Positions 24,374 through 33,499 of a stretch of 64,000 nt of DNA are shown piece by piece. How positions within the stretch are numbered: position 1 is the stretch's first letter; each line of letters starts with the position of its first letter. The stretch covers positions 496,001 to 560,000 of the forward strand of contig NZ_CP032419.1 in assembly GCF_003595175.1 (NCBI RefSeq), given 5' to 3'. This stretch comes from Pseudomonas cavernae. Its GTDB lineage: Bacteria > Pseudomonadota > Gammaproteobacteria > Pseudomonadales > Pseudomonadaceae. The translations under genes and the position numbers were made by a program. The notes below the pieces were generated by a model. That model had not been told where the DNA came from. It ran no database searches and was given only the letters and a program-made list of their open reading frames with translations.

Positions 24374-25558
24374 TTGAACAGCACAACCACCGCGCTGCGC
24401 CCCATTCCCCTGCCGCTGTTGTTCCTGCTCGGCAGCCTGGCGGCCATCGCGCCGCTGTCCACCGACATGTACCTGCCTGCGTTCGCCGCGATTCGTCAGG
24501 AAATCGGCCTGGCTGCTGGTGACGTGGAGTTAAGCTTCTCGTCCTATTTCATCGGCATGCTGATTGGCATGCTCTGCTATGGACCGGTCAGCGACCGCAT
24601 CGGCCGCAAGCTGCCGCTGCTGGTCGGCCTCGGCCTGTACGTGTGTGCCAGCGCCGCCATCACCCAGGCCGGCGATCTCACCAACCTGGTGTTCTGGCGC
24701 TTCCTCCAGGGCCTGGGTGGCTGCGCCGGTGCGGTGCTGACCTTCGCCATCATCCGCGACCGCTGTGACATGGCACAGAGCGCCCACAACATCTCCCTGC
24801 TGGTCCTGATCATGGGCGCGGCGCCGGTACTGGCACCGCTGCTGGGCGGCTGGGTGATGGAACTGGCGGGCTGGCGCAACGTGTTCACCGCGTTGAGCCT
24901 GTTCGGCGTGGCGCTGTTTCTCTATGCGTTTGTGGTGCTCGACGAGCGTCCGGTCGCCCACCACGGCGACAGCGGGTTTTTCGCGGTGCTGCGTGAATAC
25001 CTGGATCTGCTGAAGTCCAGCCGCTTCATGACCTTCGTGCTGATCCAGGCGCTGGTGATGGGCGGCATGTTCAGCTACATCATTGGTTCGCCGTCCGTAT
25101 TGATGGATATCCACGGCATCTCGCCAGGCATGTTCGGTTACTTCTTCGGCGCCAACGCCATCGGTGTGATGATCGCCGGGCAGCTCAACCGCGCGTTGCT
25201 CAAGCGCTTCGCGCCGGTCGAGATTCTGCGGCCGGCGTTGTGGCTGCCGCTGCTCGGCGGAGCGCTACTGGTGATCGACGCGCAACTGGCCGAAAGCACC
25301 CTGTGGCTGGTGCTGCCGGGGTTCTTCCTCGCGGTGTGCAGCGTGGGCTTCGTCAATCCCAACGCTTCCGCGCTGGCCATGGCCGATCAGGGACGCCGCG
25401 CCGGCAAGGCCTCGGCGATTCTCAATGGCGCCATCTTCGGTTTCGGCATGCTCGCCGGTCTGCTGCTGAACCTGTGCTACACCGGCACCACCGCGACGGT
25501 GGCCTGGCTGATGTTCGGCTGTGCCATGCTGGCCATCTGCGTCGGGCGCCGTCTCTGA
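24374..25558 (+). CDS. Bcr/CflA-family MFS drug efflux transporter
   Basis: A TTG start at 24374 with AAGGAA 8 bp upstream is preferred; the longer frame would begin inside the repeat. The 394-residue product has 12 helices and the Bcr/CflA hallmark in helix 1, SLAAIAPLSTDMYLPAFAAI, and the MFS loop motif GPVSDRIGRKLPL. It probably exports a toxic compound. The gene is bracketed by two copies of the same interspersed repeat (24187-24326 and 25553-25728), the second overlapping its stop codon, so it may have moved as a unit independently of the catabolic genes. Confidence 0.88.
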   Translation: MNSTTTALRPIPLPLLFLLGSLAAIAPLSTDMYLPAFAAIRQEIGLAAGDVELSFSSYFIGMLIGMLCYGPVSDRIGRKLPLLVGLGLYVCASAAITQAGDLTNLVFWRFLQGLGGCAGAVLTFAIIRDRCDMAQSAHNISLLVLIMGAAPVLAPLLGGWVMELAGWRNVFTALSLFGVALFLYAFVVLDERPVAHHGDSGFFAVLREYLDLLKSSRFMTFVLIQALVMGGMFSYIIGSPSVLMDIHGISPGMFGYFFGANAIGVMIAGQLNRALLKRFAPVEILRPALWLPLLGGALLVIDAQLAESTLWLVLPGFFLAVCSVGFVNPNASALAMADQGRRAGKASAILNGAIFGFGMLAGLLLNLCYTGTTATVAWLMFGCAMLAICVGRRL

Positions 25559-25728
25559 GAGCCTGCTCAAAGTCTGCTGCGCGTCGGCCCTGCTGCGTTA
25601 AAAACAGGCTCGGAATGCTCATTTACAACTCGTAAACTCCGCTTCCTCGCCGTTTTGACCAGCCGGAGGCTGTTACTAACGTAGCGCCTTGCATGGCTCT
25701 AGCTCGCGAGACTTTGAACAGTCTCTGA
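25553..25728. repeat. Interspersed palindromic repeat, copy 2
   Basis: About 176 bp in the same orientation as copies at 24187 and 46705. The shared block GCGTTAAAAACAGGCTC and the core CTCATTTACAACTCGTAAAC are present. Imperfect terminal inverted repeats are AGAGCCTGCTCAAAGTCT at the left and AGACTTTGAACAGTCTCT at the right. It begins over the stop codon of the MFS gene. Confidence 0.78.
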
Positions 25729-25741
25729 GCTCGCACCCCGT

Positions 25742-25762
25742 CGGGGCGCATGCTGCGCCCCG
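25742..25762 (-). terminator. Hairpin at the 3' end of the chemoreceptor gene
   Basis: A perfect 9-bp stem CGGGGCGCA / TGCGCCCCG with a TGC loop, 6 bp beyond the chemoreceptor stop. No T tract follows on the minus strand, so it is only a possible terminator. Confidence 0.45.
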
Positions 25763-25768
25763 CGATCA

Positions 25769-27700
25769 TCAGGTGCGGAAGCCCGCCACCGCGGCATTCA
25801 GCGTGCTGCCGAGCTGTTCCAGTTCCTGTACCGAACCTTCCAGTCGACCGCTGGCCTGGCTGCTCTGCTCGGCGATCTCGCGTACCCGCTCCATGCTGCG
25901 GCCGACCTGTTCGGCCACCGTGCTCTGCTCCTCGGCGGCGGCAGCGATCTGCTGGCTCATCTGCTCGACGGTCGACACTGCCGCGGTGATGGCCTGCAGC
26001 GCCTGCGAGGTCTGGGCCGTCAGCCCCACGCTCTCGCGGGTCAGCGACTGGCTGCCCTGTAGGCGTTCGGCGGCCTGCTCGGTGAGGCGGCGCAACTGGT
26101 GGACTATGGTGGCGATCTCATCGGTGGAGCTCTGCGTACGATGGGCCAGGCTGCGCACCTCGTCGGCCACCACCGCGAAGCCGCGGCCATGCTCGCCGGC
26201 GCGGGCGGCCTCGATGGCGGCATTGAGCGCCAGCAGGTTGGTCTGCTCGGCCAGGGCGTTGATCACGTCGAGCACCTTGCCGACCGCATGGCTCTCCTGC
26301 ATCAGCAGCGCCATGGCCTCGGAGCAACCGCCCATCTCCACGGCCAGGTGATCGATCTGGGCACTGGCCTGGCGCACCAGTTGATCGCCGCGCTGCGCCT
26401 CGCGGTTGGCCTGATCGACCGCTGCGCAGGTGTCGACGGCGTTGCGTGCGACCTGCTGCGCGGTGGCGGTCATCTGCTGCATGGCGGTCGCCGCCAGTTC
26501 GGTTTCCGCGTTCTGCTTTTCCACGCCCTGGGTGGTGTGGTCGGCAACCTGCACCACGCCGTGGGCGGCCTGGTTCAACTGGCCGACGCCCTGGCCGATG
26601 CGCCCGACCAGGCTGCGCAGGCTGTCGAGCATGCTGGCCACACTGGCGATCAGCTGACCCAGTTCATCGCGGCGTCCCTGGGCATCGATCTGCGCGCTGA
26701 GGTCGCCGGAGGTGACGCGCTGGGTCAGTTCCAGGGCCTGGCGCAGCGGCTGCAGGATCAGGTGGCGGATCAGCACGGCGGCGCCGATGCCGAAGGCGAG
26801 CGACAGCAGCAGGATCACGCCGAGCAGGCGCGAGACCTGCTGGCTCATTTGCTGCCAGGTCTGCTCCTGGGCCGCCATCACTGCGCCGAGCCGCGCGCTG
26901 ACCTGCTCGGAGGCCTGGTTCATCGCCGTCTGGCTGTCGGCCGCGCGGGTTCTGCCCGAGGCGAAGCGCTCGAATGCCTGGCGATACTCGTTCAGCGCCT
27001 GGTTCGCCTGGGCCAGCGATTCCTGTTCGGCACCTTCCAGCTGGCGTGACAGGCTGTCCAGGTAGGTGAGCAGCTCGGTCATGCGGGTTTCCCAGTCATC
27101 GTGGGCGCGATGGCTGCCCTCGTGGGCGAAGTACAGTTCGCTGTCGCGCAGGTTGGCCAGCTTGTCGCGCAGCATCGCGGCCTGCTCGAGCAGCATCATG
27201 CGCGTCGACGGTATGGGCTGGCCCTGCTCGGCCAGGGTATTGAGCGCGTCGAGCTGGTCGAGCAATACATCGGTGAAGCGCTCGCCAAGCGTTTGCGCCA
27301 GTTCCTGCATGCGCATCCGCGCTTCGCGCTCCTCCCGCAGGGCCTGGGCATACTGCTGGAACTGGGCGAGATAAGCCTTGGCGGCATTACTGGAACTCGC
27401 CGCATCGGCATTGGCCGCGTGGTGCTGCTGGAGCAGGCCGACCAGTTCGTCGATCAGCGCGGCGACCCGCTTGGCTGCGTCGGTGGCCAGCGTCAGGCCG
27501 AACTCCTTCTCCGTGGCACGCGCCTGCAGCATCAGCGCGTGCACGCCACCCAGCTCGCGGATGGTCTCGCCGCGCGCCTCCAGCCGGTGCAGCGCATGGA
27601 AGGCGGTGAGTGCCACGCCCAGGGTCGAGAGCAGCACCAGGCCGAAGCCGAGCGAGAGTTTTACCCCAACCGAAAGATTGCCGAGTACGCGATTGAACAT
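25769..27700 (-). CDS. Methyl-accepting chemotaxis protein with large helical (HBM-like) sensor domain
   Basis: A 643-residue chemoreceptor with a membrane helix at about 11-33, a 250-residue helical periplasmic domain, a second helix near 292-312, a HAMP domain and a cytoplasmic signalling domain with the conserved tip [23 protein letters not shown]. The length and all-helical character of the sensor region suggest the helical bimodular (HBM) class, known from organic-acid sensors such as McpS. It is read opposite to the catabolic genes. Sensing of the aromatic substrate or of a pathway acid is possible by proximity only. Confidence 0.92.
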   Translation of the reverse strand: MFNRVLGNLSVGVKLSLGFGLVLLSTLGVALTAFHALHRLEARGETIRELGGVHALMLQARATEKEFGLTLATDAAKRVAALIDELVGLLQQHHAANADAASSSNAAKAYLAQFQQYAQALREEREARMRMQELAQTLGERFTDVLLDQLDALNTLAEQGQPIPSTRMMLLEQAAMLRDKLANLRDSELYFAHEGSHRAHDDWETRMTELLTYLDSLSRQLEGAEQESLAQANQALNEYRQAFERFASGRTRAADSQTAMNQASEQVSARLGAVMAAQEQTWQQMSQQVSRLLGVILLLSLAFGIGAAVLIRHLILQPLRQALELTQRVTSGDLSAQIDAQGRRDELGQLIASVASMLDSLRSLVGRIGQGVGQLNQAAHGVVQVADHTTQGVEKQNAETELAATAMQQMTATAQQVARNAVDTCAAVDQANREAQRGDQLVRQASAQIDHLAVEMGGCSEAMALLMQESHAVGKVLDVINALAEQTNLLALNAAIEAARAGEHGRGFAVVADEVRSLAHRTQSSTDEIATIVHQLRRLTEQAAERLQGSQSLTRESVGLTAQTSQALQAITAAVSTVEQMSQQIAAAAEEQSTVAEQVGRSMERVREIAEQSSQASGRLEGSVQELEQLGSTLNAAVAGFRT

Positions 27701-28024
27701 GGAGTCACCTTGCTTGAGGCCCTGGGTGGCATGGGCGCCGGGTAGGCTGGTGGGCTATGTCCGCGGAGCAGGGCAGCCGTGCCAGCGCTGCCCGCCGTCA
27801 ACAACGCACCTGCACCGGCCTGACGCTGGAGGTGGTAGGAGTGGAACGGGACTGGTCAGGCGCCGCGCAATCGACGTTGCGGTCTGTGCCTGGCGGGAAG
27901 CGGTCGCGAGTACTTCATGTCGATTCTTCTTGTTGTGTTGAGATGAAGAGCAGGGTGGCGCGCCGTGTCCGGGAGTATGTGCCGGAGCGCTGCATGCCAG
28001 CATGCAGGCCCCGGCCGGGTGGAC
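27701..28024. other. Intergenic, no clear feature
   Basis: 324 bp upstream of the chemoreceptor and downstream of the ferredoxin reductase. It should contain the chemoreceptor promoter, but I see no convincing boxes, RNA gene or small gene here. Confidence 0.5.
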
Positions 28025-29251
28025 TCAGCCGAGCAGGCTTTTCAGATCCACGCGGGTGTCGGCAATCAGCGCCTTGTCCGGCGAGATGCCGCCTGCCAGC
28101 AGCTTGCGGCTCTGGATATGCTCCAGTGGCTGGTTGATGGAGTCGACGGCGATCAGCGTCTGCTCGCGGTAGTGGAACACCGAGAAGCGTCCCTGGGCGG
28201 GGTCGCCTCGGGTGACGCAATCGGTCCGGCCGATCGACAGGCCGACCATCTGCAGCTTGACCTCGCCCTGGTCGGACCAGAACCAGGGCACCGCCTGATA
28301 GCGTGCCTCGCTGCCGCAGATGACCTGGGCAACCAGACGCGCCTGGTCGTTGGCATTCTGGATCGATTCCAGGCGCACGCGCGCGCCACCGGCATAGGCA
28401 TGTTCATGGGATGCGCAGTCGCCGATGGCGAAGACGTTCGGCGCTGAGGTGCGCAGCTGGGCATCGACCAGGATGCCGTTGCCGCACTCGATACCGGCCG
28501 CCTGGGCCAGCTCGCTGTTGGCGATACCCCCCGCACCGACGATGACAAGGTCCGCCGGTCGCTCGCCCGAGCAGCAGCGCACGCCGCTGACCCGGCGCTG
28601 TTCGCCGATGAAGGCTTCGACGCAGGCATTCAGTTCGATGGTCATCCCCTTGGCGCGGTGCTTCTGCGTGACGAACTCGGAAACCTCCGGGGCCACTGAG
28701 CGCTCCATGATCCGCGAAGCGGTCTCCAGTACCGTGACCTGCTTGCCGAGTTGGCGTGCGGTGACGGCCAGCTCGAGGCCGATGAATCCGCCGCCCACTA
28801 CGACCACCGCTTGGCAGTTGGCCAGGTTTTGGCGGATGCGCCGGGCATCCGCGAGGGTGCGCAGGGTCTCGATGCCCTGCAGGTCGTTGCCGGGCAGTGG
28901 CAGGGTGCGTGCGCGGGCGCCGGTGGCCAGGATCAGGTGCTCATAAGCCAGAGCTTCGCCATGGCTCAGGGCCACGCGCTGGTTGGCCGTGTCGATGGCG
29001 GTGACGCGCACGCCGAGGCGCAGGTCGATCTGCTTTTCGTCGTAGAAGCTTTCCTGCTCGAGCAGCAGCTTCTTTTCGTCGTCCGCACTGTCGCTGCTGA
29101 TGAAGGCCTTGGACAGCGGCGGGCGGTGGTAGGGGTAGTCGGCTTCATCACTGAGCAGGGTGATCTTGCCGGTATATTCCTGCGCGCGCAGGGCCGAGGC
29201 CAGGCTCACCCCACCATGCCCGGCGCCAACGATGACGACACCTTTATTCAT
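28025..29251 (-). CDS. Ferredoxin-NAD(P)+ reductase, glutathione-reductase type
   Basis: The ATG at 29251 starts directly at the FAD fold MNKGVVIVGAGHGGVSLA; an upstream extension has no family character. The 408-residue product has the first GxGxxG, a second NAD-binding motif VVVVGGGFIGLELA, ATGAR and the C-terminal FAD motif VFAIGDCA. This matches BphA4/PhdD/rubredoxin-reductase-type enzymes. It would pass electrons from NADH to the [3Fe-4S] ferredoxin encoded at 11471, although the two genes are 16 kb apart and in opposite orientation. No other dioxygenase reductase is present in the window. Confidence 0.92.
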   Translation of the reverse strand: MNKGVVIVGAGHGGVSLASALRAQEYTGKITLLSDEADYPYHRPPLSKAFISSDSADDEKKLLLEQESFYDEKQIDLRLGVRVTAIDTANQRVALSHGEALAYEHLILATGARARTLPLPGNDLQGIETLRTLADARRIRQNLANCQAVVVVGGGFIGLELAVTARQLGKQVTVLETASRIMERSVAPEVSEFVTQKHRAKGMTIELNACVEAFIGEQRRVSGVRCCSGERPADLVIVGAGGIANSELAQAAGIECGNGILVDAQLRTSAPNVFAIGDCASHEHAYAGGARVRLESIQNANDQARLVAQVICGSEARYQAVPWFWSDQGEVKLQMVGLSIGRTDCVTRGDPAQGRFSVFHYREQTLIAVDSINQPLEHIQSRKLLAGGISPDKALIADTRVDLKSLLG

Positions 29252-29352
29252 GATTGTTGTTCTCTGTTTTGCTGGGTCGATCGATGGCGAGCCGGCGCGC
29301 TGGCAAGGCGAATGGGTCCCTTGCTGGTCCGGCTCGACTGTCTCCTGGCGGC

Positions 29353-30132
29353 TCAAACCACCAGATACTGCTTGAGCAGCTTCTCCACTTGCGCTGGTGC
29401 CTCGTGGTTGCAGATGTGGCCGACGCTGCCGATCACGGCGAGCTGCATGCGCGGATTCTGCGCAGCCATCTGGCGCATGTCGGCCACCGGGCCGCCGCCA
29501 TGATCGTGCTCGCCGGCCACCAGCAGTGCCGGTACCTGGATATCGTTGAAACGCTCGGCGAAGTCCATTTCGATGAAGGCGCGGACATAGGCGAGGTAGC
29601 CTTCCAGGGTGGTGCCTTTCATCATCGTGCGCAGCAGCTGGTCGACCTCGGGGCGGGCCGCCCTGAACTCCGGGCTCAGCCAGCGATCGACGGTGACGTC
29701 GGCCAGCTTGTCCATGCCCTGGGCCTGCGCGGCTTCGCAGCGGGCCTGCCAGAATTCGCGGCGATCATCAGGCTGGCGCGGTCGGCAGCAGAAGGCGACC
29801 AGGCGCTCGATGCGCTGCGGATGTTCGAGGGCCAGGGCCAGGGCCAGCGAACCGCCGAAACCCAGGCCGACCACGCTGGAGCGCTCGATGCCGAGCGTGT
29901 CCCACAGCTGCACGACGCCTTCGACGATGTCGGCGAAGCGGCAATCCTGCGGCGGCAGCGGGCTTTGGCCATGCCCCCAGGGGTCAAAGCACAGCACCCG
30001 AAAATGCCCGGCCAGCGCCTCGGCCTGCTGGGCCCAGAAGCTCGCATCGTTGCCGATGCCGGGGATGAAGGTCAGCCATGGCGCGCCTTCCGGGCCCTGG
30101 ATGACATGGTGAAACGTCGGCAGTGTCTTCAT
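29353..30132 (-). CDS. Alpha/beta hydrolase fold protein lacking the nucleophile serine
   Basis: A 259-residue protein of the 3-oxoadipate enol-lactonase / C-C hydrolase type. The nucleophile elbow reads VVGLGFGGSLA: the serine expected in G-x-S-x-G is glycine at residue 91 (codon GGT). The acid D210 (GEHDHGG) and histidine H239 (SVGHICNHE) remain in place. The fold is otherwise intact, with no frameshift. It is 101 bp upstream of the reductase on the same strand, so probably co-transcribed. It may be catalytically dead, act by a serine-independent mechanism, or bind an intermediate. Confidence 0.85.
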   Translation of the reverse strand: MKTLPTFHHVIQGPEGAPWLTFIPGIGNDASFWAQQAEALAGHFRVLCFDPWGHGQSPLPPQDCRFADIVEGVVQLWDTLGIERSSVVGLGFGGSLALALALEHPQRIERLVAFCCRPRQPDDRREFWQARCEAAQAQGMDKLADVTVDRWLSPEFRAARPEVDQLLRTMMKGTTLEGYLAYVRAFIEMDFAERFNDIQVPALLVAGEHDHGGGPVADMRQMAAQNPRMQLAVIGSVGHICNHEAPAQVEKLLKQYLVV

Positions 30133-30489
30133 GGAACAAGCTCCTCTCGCTGGCCGCAGGTTACGAACCGTCAGCAGCTGGAGCTAGTTGAAGAGCTGGA
30201 TGGCTGCTATCCGGGCAATGCATGGCTGGTGCCGCAGCACGTGCAGCGCTGGTCGCGTGCGCTGCAAGGAGCTGTGTCGGCTTCGTGCAGCAGGGTCGGT
30301 AGGGTTTGCGCGTGGTCCGCGCCGGGCCAGGGATGGGCTAATAGAAAGCTGAGTTACCGCTTTTGCAGGTGGCCTGGGCAGGCTTTGTCCATAAGATCGT
30401 TGCATGCTTGGCTTCACGCGCCTCAGCGTTACCGTGCAGCGCGCAAGCTAGAGCTTTTCACTGCGTCCAGGCCTAAGGAAAACAATAAT
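30133..30489. promoter_or_regulatory. Divergent intergenic region before second FAD monooxygenase
   Basis: 357 bp between the leftward hydrolase/reductase pair and the rightward FAD monooxygenase/SDR pair, so it must hold both promoters. A TAAGGAAAA ribosome site precedes the ATG at 30490. I could not assign convincing promoter boxes or operators. Confidence 0.4.
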
Positions 30490-31620
30490 ATGACAACGCT
30501 CATTGATACCGTCCTGATCGTCGGCGGCGGCTTTTCCGGTATGTCCGCCGCCATCGAATTGCGCAAGCGCGGGGTGGCGGTAGACCTCGTCGAGATCGAT
30601 CCGGGCTGGCGCAGCTATGGCGCCGGTATCAGCATCGGCGGCCCCACGCTGCGGGCCTTTCGTACGCTCGGTATCCTCGAGCGTTTCCTGGTCGAGGGTT
30701 ACGCCTGCGACGGCCTGGATATTTTCTCGCAGGACGGCCAGCTGCTCACCCAGGTGCCGACGCCGCGTATCGCCGGGGAGGACGTGCCAGGTAGTGGTGC
30801 CATCATGCGCCCGGTGCTGGCGAGGATTCTGGCCGATGCGACGCGTGTCTGCGGCACGTCCGTGCGACTGGGTTGCACGGTGACGGCGTTGGAGCAGCAC
30901 CCTGATCGGGTGGACGTGAGCTTCACCGATGGCAGCCAGCGCCGCTATGACCTGGTGATAGCCGCCGATGGTCTGTACTCGGCAATGCGCGAGCGGATCC
31001 TGCCCGATGCGCCGAAGCCGAACTACAGCGGACAGGGTGTATGGCGCGCCGTGTTGCCGCGTCCGGCCGAGATCACCAAGACCATTCTGTGGGTCGGTAG
31101 CGACGTGAAGGTCGGTCTCAACCCGGTCTCGCAGGACGAGATGTATCTGTTCGTCAACGAGAACCGCCCGACCAATGAATACATCCCGCCCGAGGAGTTC
31201 CTGCCGCGGCTGCGTGGCCTGCTCGAACCCTTTTCCGCCGCCGAAGTACGCCAGGCCAGCGCGCAGTTGAACGAGGATTCGTTGGTTATCTATCGGCCTC
31301 TTGAGGGATTGCTGGTGACGCAACCCTGGTACCAGGGGCGTGTGGTGCTGATCGGCGATACGGTGCATGCCACCACGCCGCACCTGGCTTCCGGCGCCTG
31401 CATCGGCATCGAGGATGCCATCGTGCTGGCCGAGGAACTGGAGGCTGCCGCCAGCCTGCCATCCGCTTTGCAGCGCTTTCAGCAGCGCCGCTGGGAACGT
31501 TGCCGCATGGTCGTACAAAACTCCGCCCGCCTAGGCGAGATCGAGATCAGCGGCGGCGACAAGCAGGAGCACATGCGCATCATGCACGACTCTTTCCAGG
31601 CCCTGGCCTGTCCGATTTGA
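30490..31620 (+). CDS. FAD-dependent aromatic monooxygenase (second copy)
   Basis: A 376-residue class A flavoprotein hydroxylase. The N-terminal IVGGGFSGMSAAIEL fold, the DG motif in AADGLYSAMR and the GD motif in VLIGDTVHATTPHLASGACIGIEDA are intact. It aligns along its length with the protein at 18756 (shared YGAG/LGAG..I.GPTLRA, PWYQGRV), so the two are paralogues with probably different substrates or positions of attack. The long upstream extension of this frame is rejected because it is antisense to the hydrolase and has no ribosome site. It forms an operon with the SDR 27 bp downstream. Confidence 0.9.
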   Translation: MTTLIDTVLIVGGGFSGMSAAIELRKRGVAVDLVEIDPGWRSYGAGISIGGPTLRAFRTLGILERFLVEGYACDGLDIFSQDGQLLTQVPTPRIAGEDVPGSGAIMRPVLARILADATRVCGTSVRLGCTVTALEQHPDRVDVSFTDGSQRRYDLVIAADGLYSAMRERILPDAPKPNYSGQGVWRAVLPRPAEITKTILWVGSDVKVGLNPVSQDEMYLFVNENRPTNEYIPPEEFLPRLRGLLEPFSAAEVRQASAQLNEDSLVIYRPLEGLLVTQPWYQGRVVLIGDTVHATTPHLASGACIGIEDAIVLAEELEAAASLPSALQRFQQRRWERCRMVVQNSARLGEIEISGGDKQEHMRIMHDSFQALACPI

Positions 31621-31647
31621 ACCGATGCACCACGTTGGGAGACGTTC

Positions 31648-32457
31648 ATGCAGTTACTGAAAGATGATGTGGTACTGGTCACCGGTGGTGGTTCGGGGTT
31701 GGGCCTGGGTGTGGCGCGCTATTGCCGGGCCGAGGGCGCCGAGGTGGTGATCTTCGAGATATCCGCGGAAAAAGTTCGGCAGCTCAGGGAGGAATTCGGC
31801 CCCGAGGTACTGGTCATCCAGGGCGACGTGACCAAGCTGGCCGATCTTCGGGCCTGCCGTGCGGCCATTCTCGAGCGCCATGGCCGGCTCAACGCGTTGA
31901 TCGGCGCGCAGGGCATCTTCGACGGCAATATCCCGTTGCTGCAGATGCCGGAGGATCGCCTGGATACCCTGTTCGACGAGATCTTCCACGTCAACGTCAA
32001 GGGCTACATGCTCTGCGCCCGGGTGTTCTTCGACCTGCTGCAGGCGACCGAGGGCGCGATGGTGCTGACCACTTCGACGGCCGCCTATGCCGCCGATGGC
32101 GGCGGGCTGGTCTATACGGCCAGCAAGGGCGCCATTCGCAGCCTGGTTAACCAGCTGGCGTTCGAGTTCGCGCCGCATGTCCGGGTCAATGGCGTGGCGC
32201 CTGCTGGCATCGCCAACAGCCAACTGAGCGGTCCCCGTTCGCTGGGACTCGAGGGGCAGAAGCAGTCCGACATCCCCAAGGATGCCTTCCTCTCGATGTT
32301 CCGCTCGTTGAGCCTGCTGCAGGAGTTGCCGACGGCCGAAGATCACGGGCCGATCTATGCCTTCCTGGCGTCGCGGCACAACAAGATCATGACCGGGCAA
32401 ACCGTGGTGGCGGATCAGGGCCTGCTTAATCGCGCCGTGCTGAAAACGGCAGGCTGA
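31648..32457 (+). CDS. cis-dihydrodiol dehydrogenase (SDR family)
   Basis: A 269-residue short-chain dehydrogenase with TGGGSGLG (12-19) for NAD binding and the catalytic set N116, S143, Y156 and K160 (VYTASKGA). The late segment APAGIANSQLSGPRSLG corresponds to the region typical of cis-2,3-dihydrodiol dehydrogenases (BphB/NahB), and the C-terminus HNKIMTGQTVVADQG is normal. It would oxidise the cis-dihydrodiol from the Rieske dioxygenase to a catechol with NAD+ reduction. No other dihydrodiol dehydrogenase is present in the window, which supports this job. Confidence 0.88.
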   Translation: MQLLKDDVVLVTGGGSGLGLGVARYCRAEGAEVVIFEISAEKVRQLREEFGPEVLVIQGDVTKLADLRACRAAILERHGRLNALIGAQGIFDGNIPLLQMPEDRLDTLFDEIFHVNVKGYMLCARVFFDLLQATEGAMVLTTSTAAYAADGGGLVYTASKGAIRSLVNQLAFEFAPHVRVNGVAPAGIANSQLSGPRSLGLEGQKQSDIPKDAFLSMFRSLSLLQELPTAEDHGPIYAFLASRHNKIMTGQTVVADQGLLNRAVLKTAG

Positions 32458-32497
32458 CTCGGGATACAGGCCTGGTCAGAGCCGTGGCCCTGGGGGC

Positions 32498-33409
32498 TCA
32501 GGCGGGCCTGTTCTTGAGCAGGAGCGGGGCTTCCTGCTCCAGCAGCTTTTGCACTGTGCGCGTGGCCAGGGTGTTGGGACGCCGCAGTGAACTGGCAAGC
32601 ACGACGCTGCGCAGCAGTTCCGGTTTGATGATCCGCGAGACCGCGAAGCGTGAGTCGTCGATATGCTCGAACAGCCCCGAGGTGATGGCATAGCCACCAC
32701 CGGCCGCGACGATTTCCCACTGCAGGCGAATCGAGTCGGCCTCGACGGCACAGTTGAAGAACAGGTCGTGCGATTTGGACAGCTTCTCCAGGCGAATGCG
32801 CAGCGGGTGCGGCCTGGATGGGAGGACCAGGGGAATGCTCTGCAATACGGCCAGTTCGACCGTGGGTTGTGCCACCGCCGGGTCGCCAGCCCGTCCGATC
32901 AGCATCAGTTTGGGTTGCACCAGTACCGACTCGTCGGCGCTCGACACATCGCCTTCGCGCAGCAGGATGGCCATGTCGATCCGCCCTTCGCTGATCAGCT
33001 CCTCCAGGTGCGCGCTGCTGCCGTCGCACAGATGCAGTTTGATCCGCGGGTAGCGCTCACGAAGCATTTTGAATAAAGGGCCGGCCAGCGGAACCACGGT
33101 CGAGGGCAGTAAACCGACCTTGACCTCACCGATCGGCACGCCGCCGGAGGTGCGGATCACGTCGGAGATTTCTTCCGACTCGCCGGCCAGCGCTTCGATA
33201 CGCGGCAGCAGTTGCATGCCGAACTCGGTCAGGGTCACGCCACGCCCGGTACGGTTGAACAGGCGCACACCGCAATCTCTTTCCAGCTGGGAAATGTGGC
33301 GGCTGATCATCGATTGCGGAACGTCGAGGATCACGGCCGCCTGGGTCAGACTACCCAGCTTGGCCACCTTGATGAAGTGGTGCCACTTGGGATCTAGAAT
33401 CGATTGCAA
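32498..33409 (-). CDS. LysR-family transcriptional regulator
   Basis: The 303-residue protein has an N-terminal winged helix-turn-helix (FIKVAKLGSLTQAAVILDVPQSMISRHISQLE, residues 12-43) and a substrate-binding-like effector domain. It is convergent with the SDR gene (40 bp between stops) and is the only transcription factor gene in the catabolic half, so it is the best candidate regulator of the pathway, with an aromatic intermediate as inducer. A perfect dyad lies about 90 bp upstream of its start. Confidence 0.92.
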   Translation of the reverse strand: MQSILDPKWHHFIKVAKLGSLTQAAVILDVPQSMISRHISQLERDCGVRLFNRTGRGVTLTEFGMQLLPRIEALAGESEEISDVIRTSGGVPIGEVKVGLLPSTVVPLAGPLFKMLRERYPRIKLHLCDGSSAHLEELISEGRIDMAILLREGDVSSADESVLVQPKLMLIGRAGDPAVAQPTVELAVLQSIPLVLPSRPHPLRIRLEKLSKSHDLFFNCAVEADSIRLQWEIVAAGGGYAITSGLFEHIDDSRFAVSRIIKPELLRSVVLASSLRRPNTLATRTVQKLLEQEAPLLLKNRPA

Positions 33410-33499
33410 AACGGCGTTTCCTCTTGAAGATCAAAGGTTTTATTGGTGCTCGTTTGAATCCCATACGCGCAGAAGAGTATTCCACTCATCACCAGCCAG

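Noticed and set aside
29254..30489. Possible N-terminal extension of the second FAD monooxygenase
   Set aside because: The extension is antisense to the hydrolase gene, low in complexity, and the FAD-binding fold starts right after the ATG at 30490.
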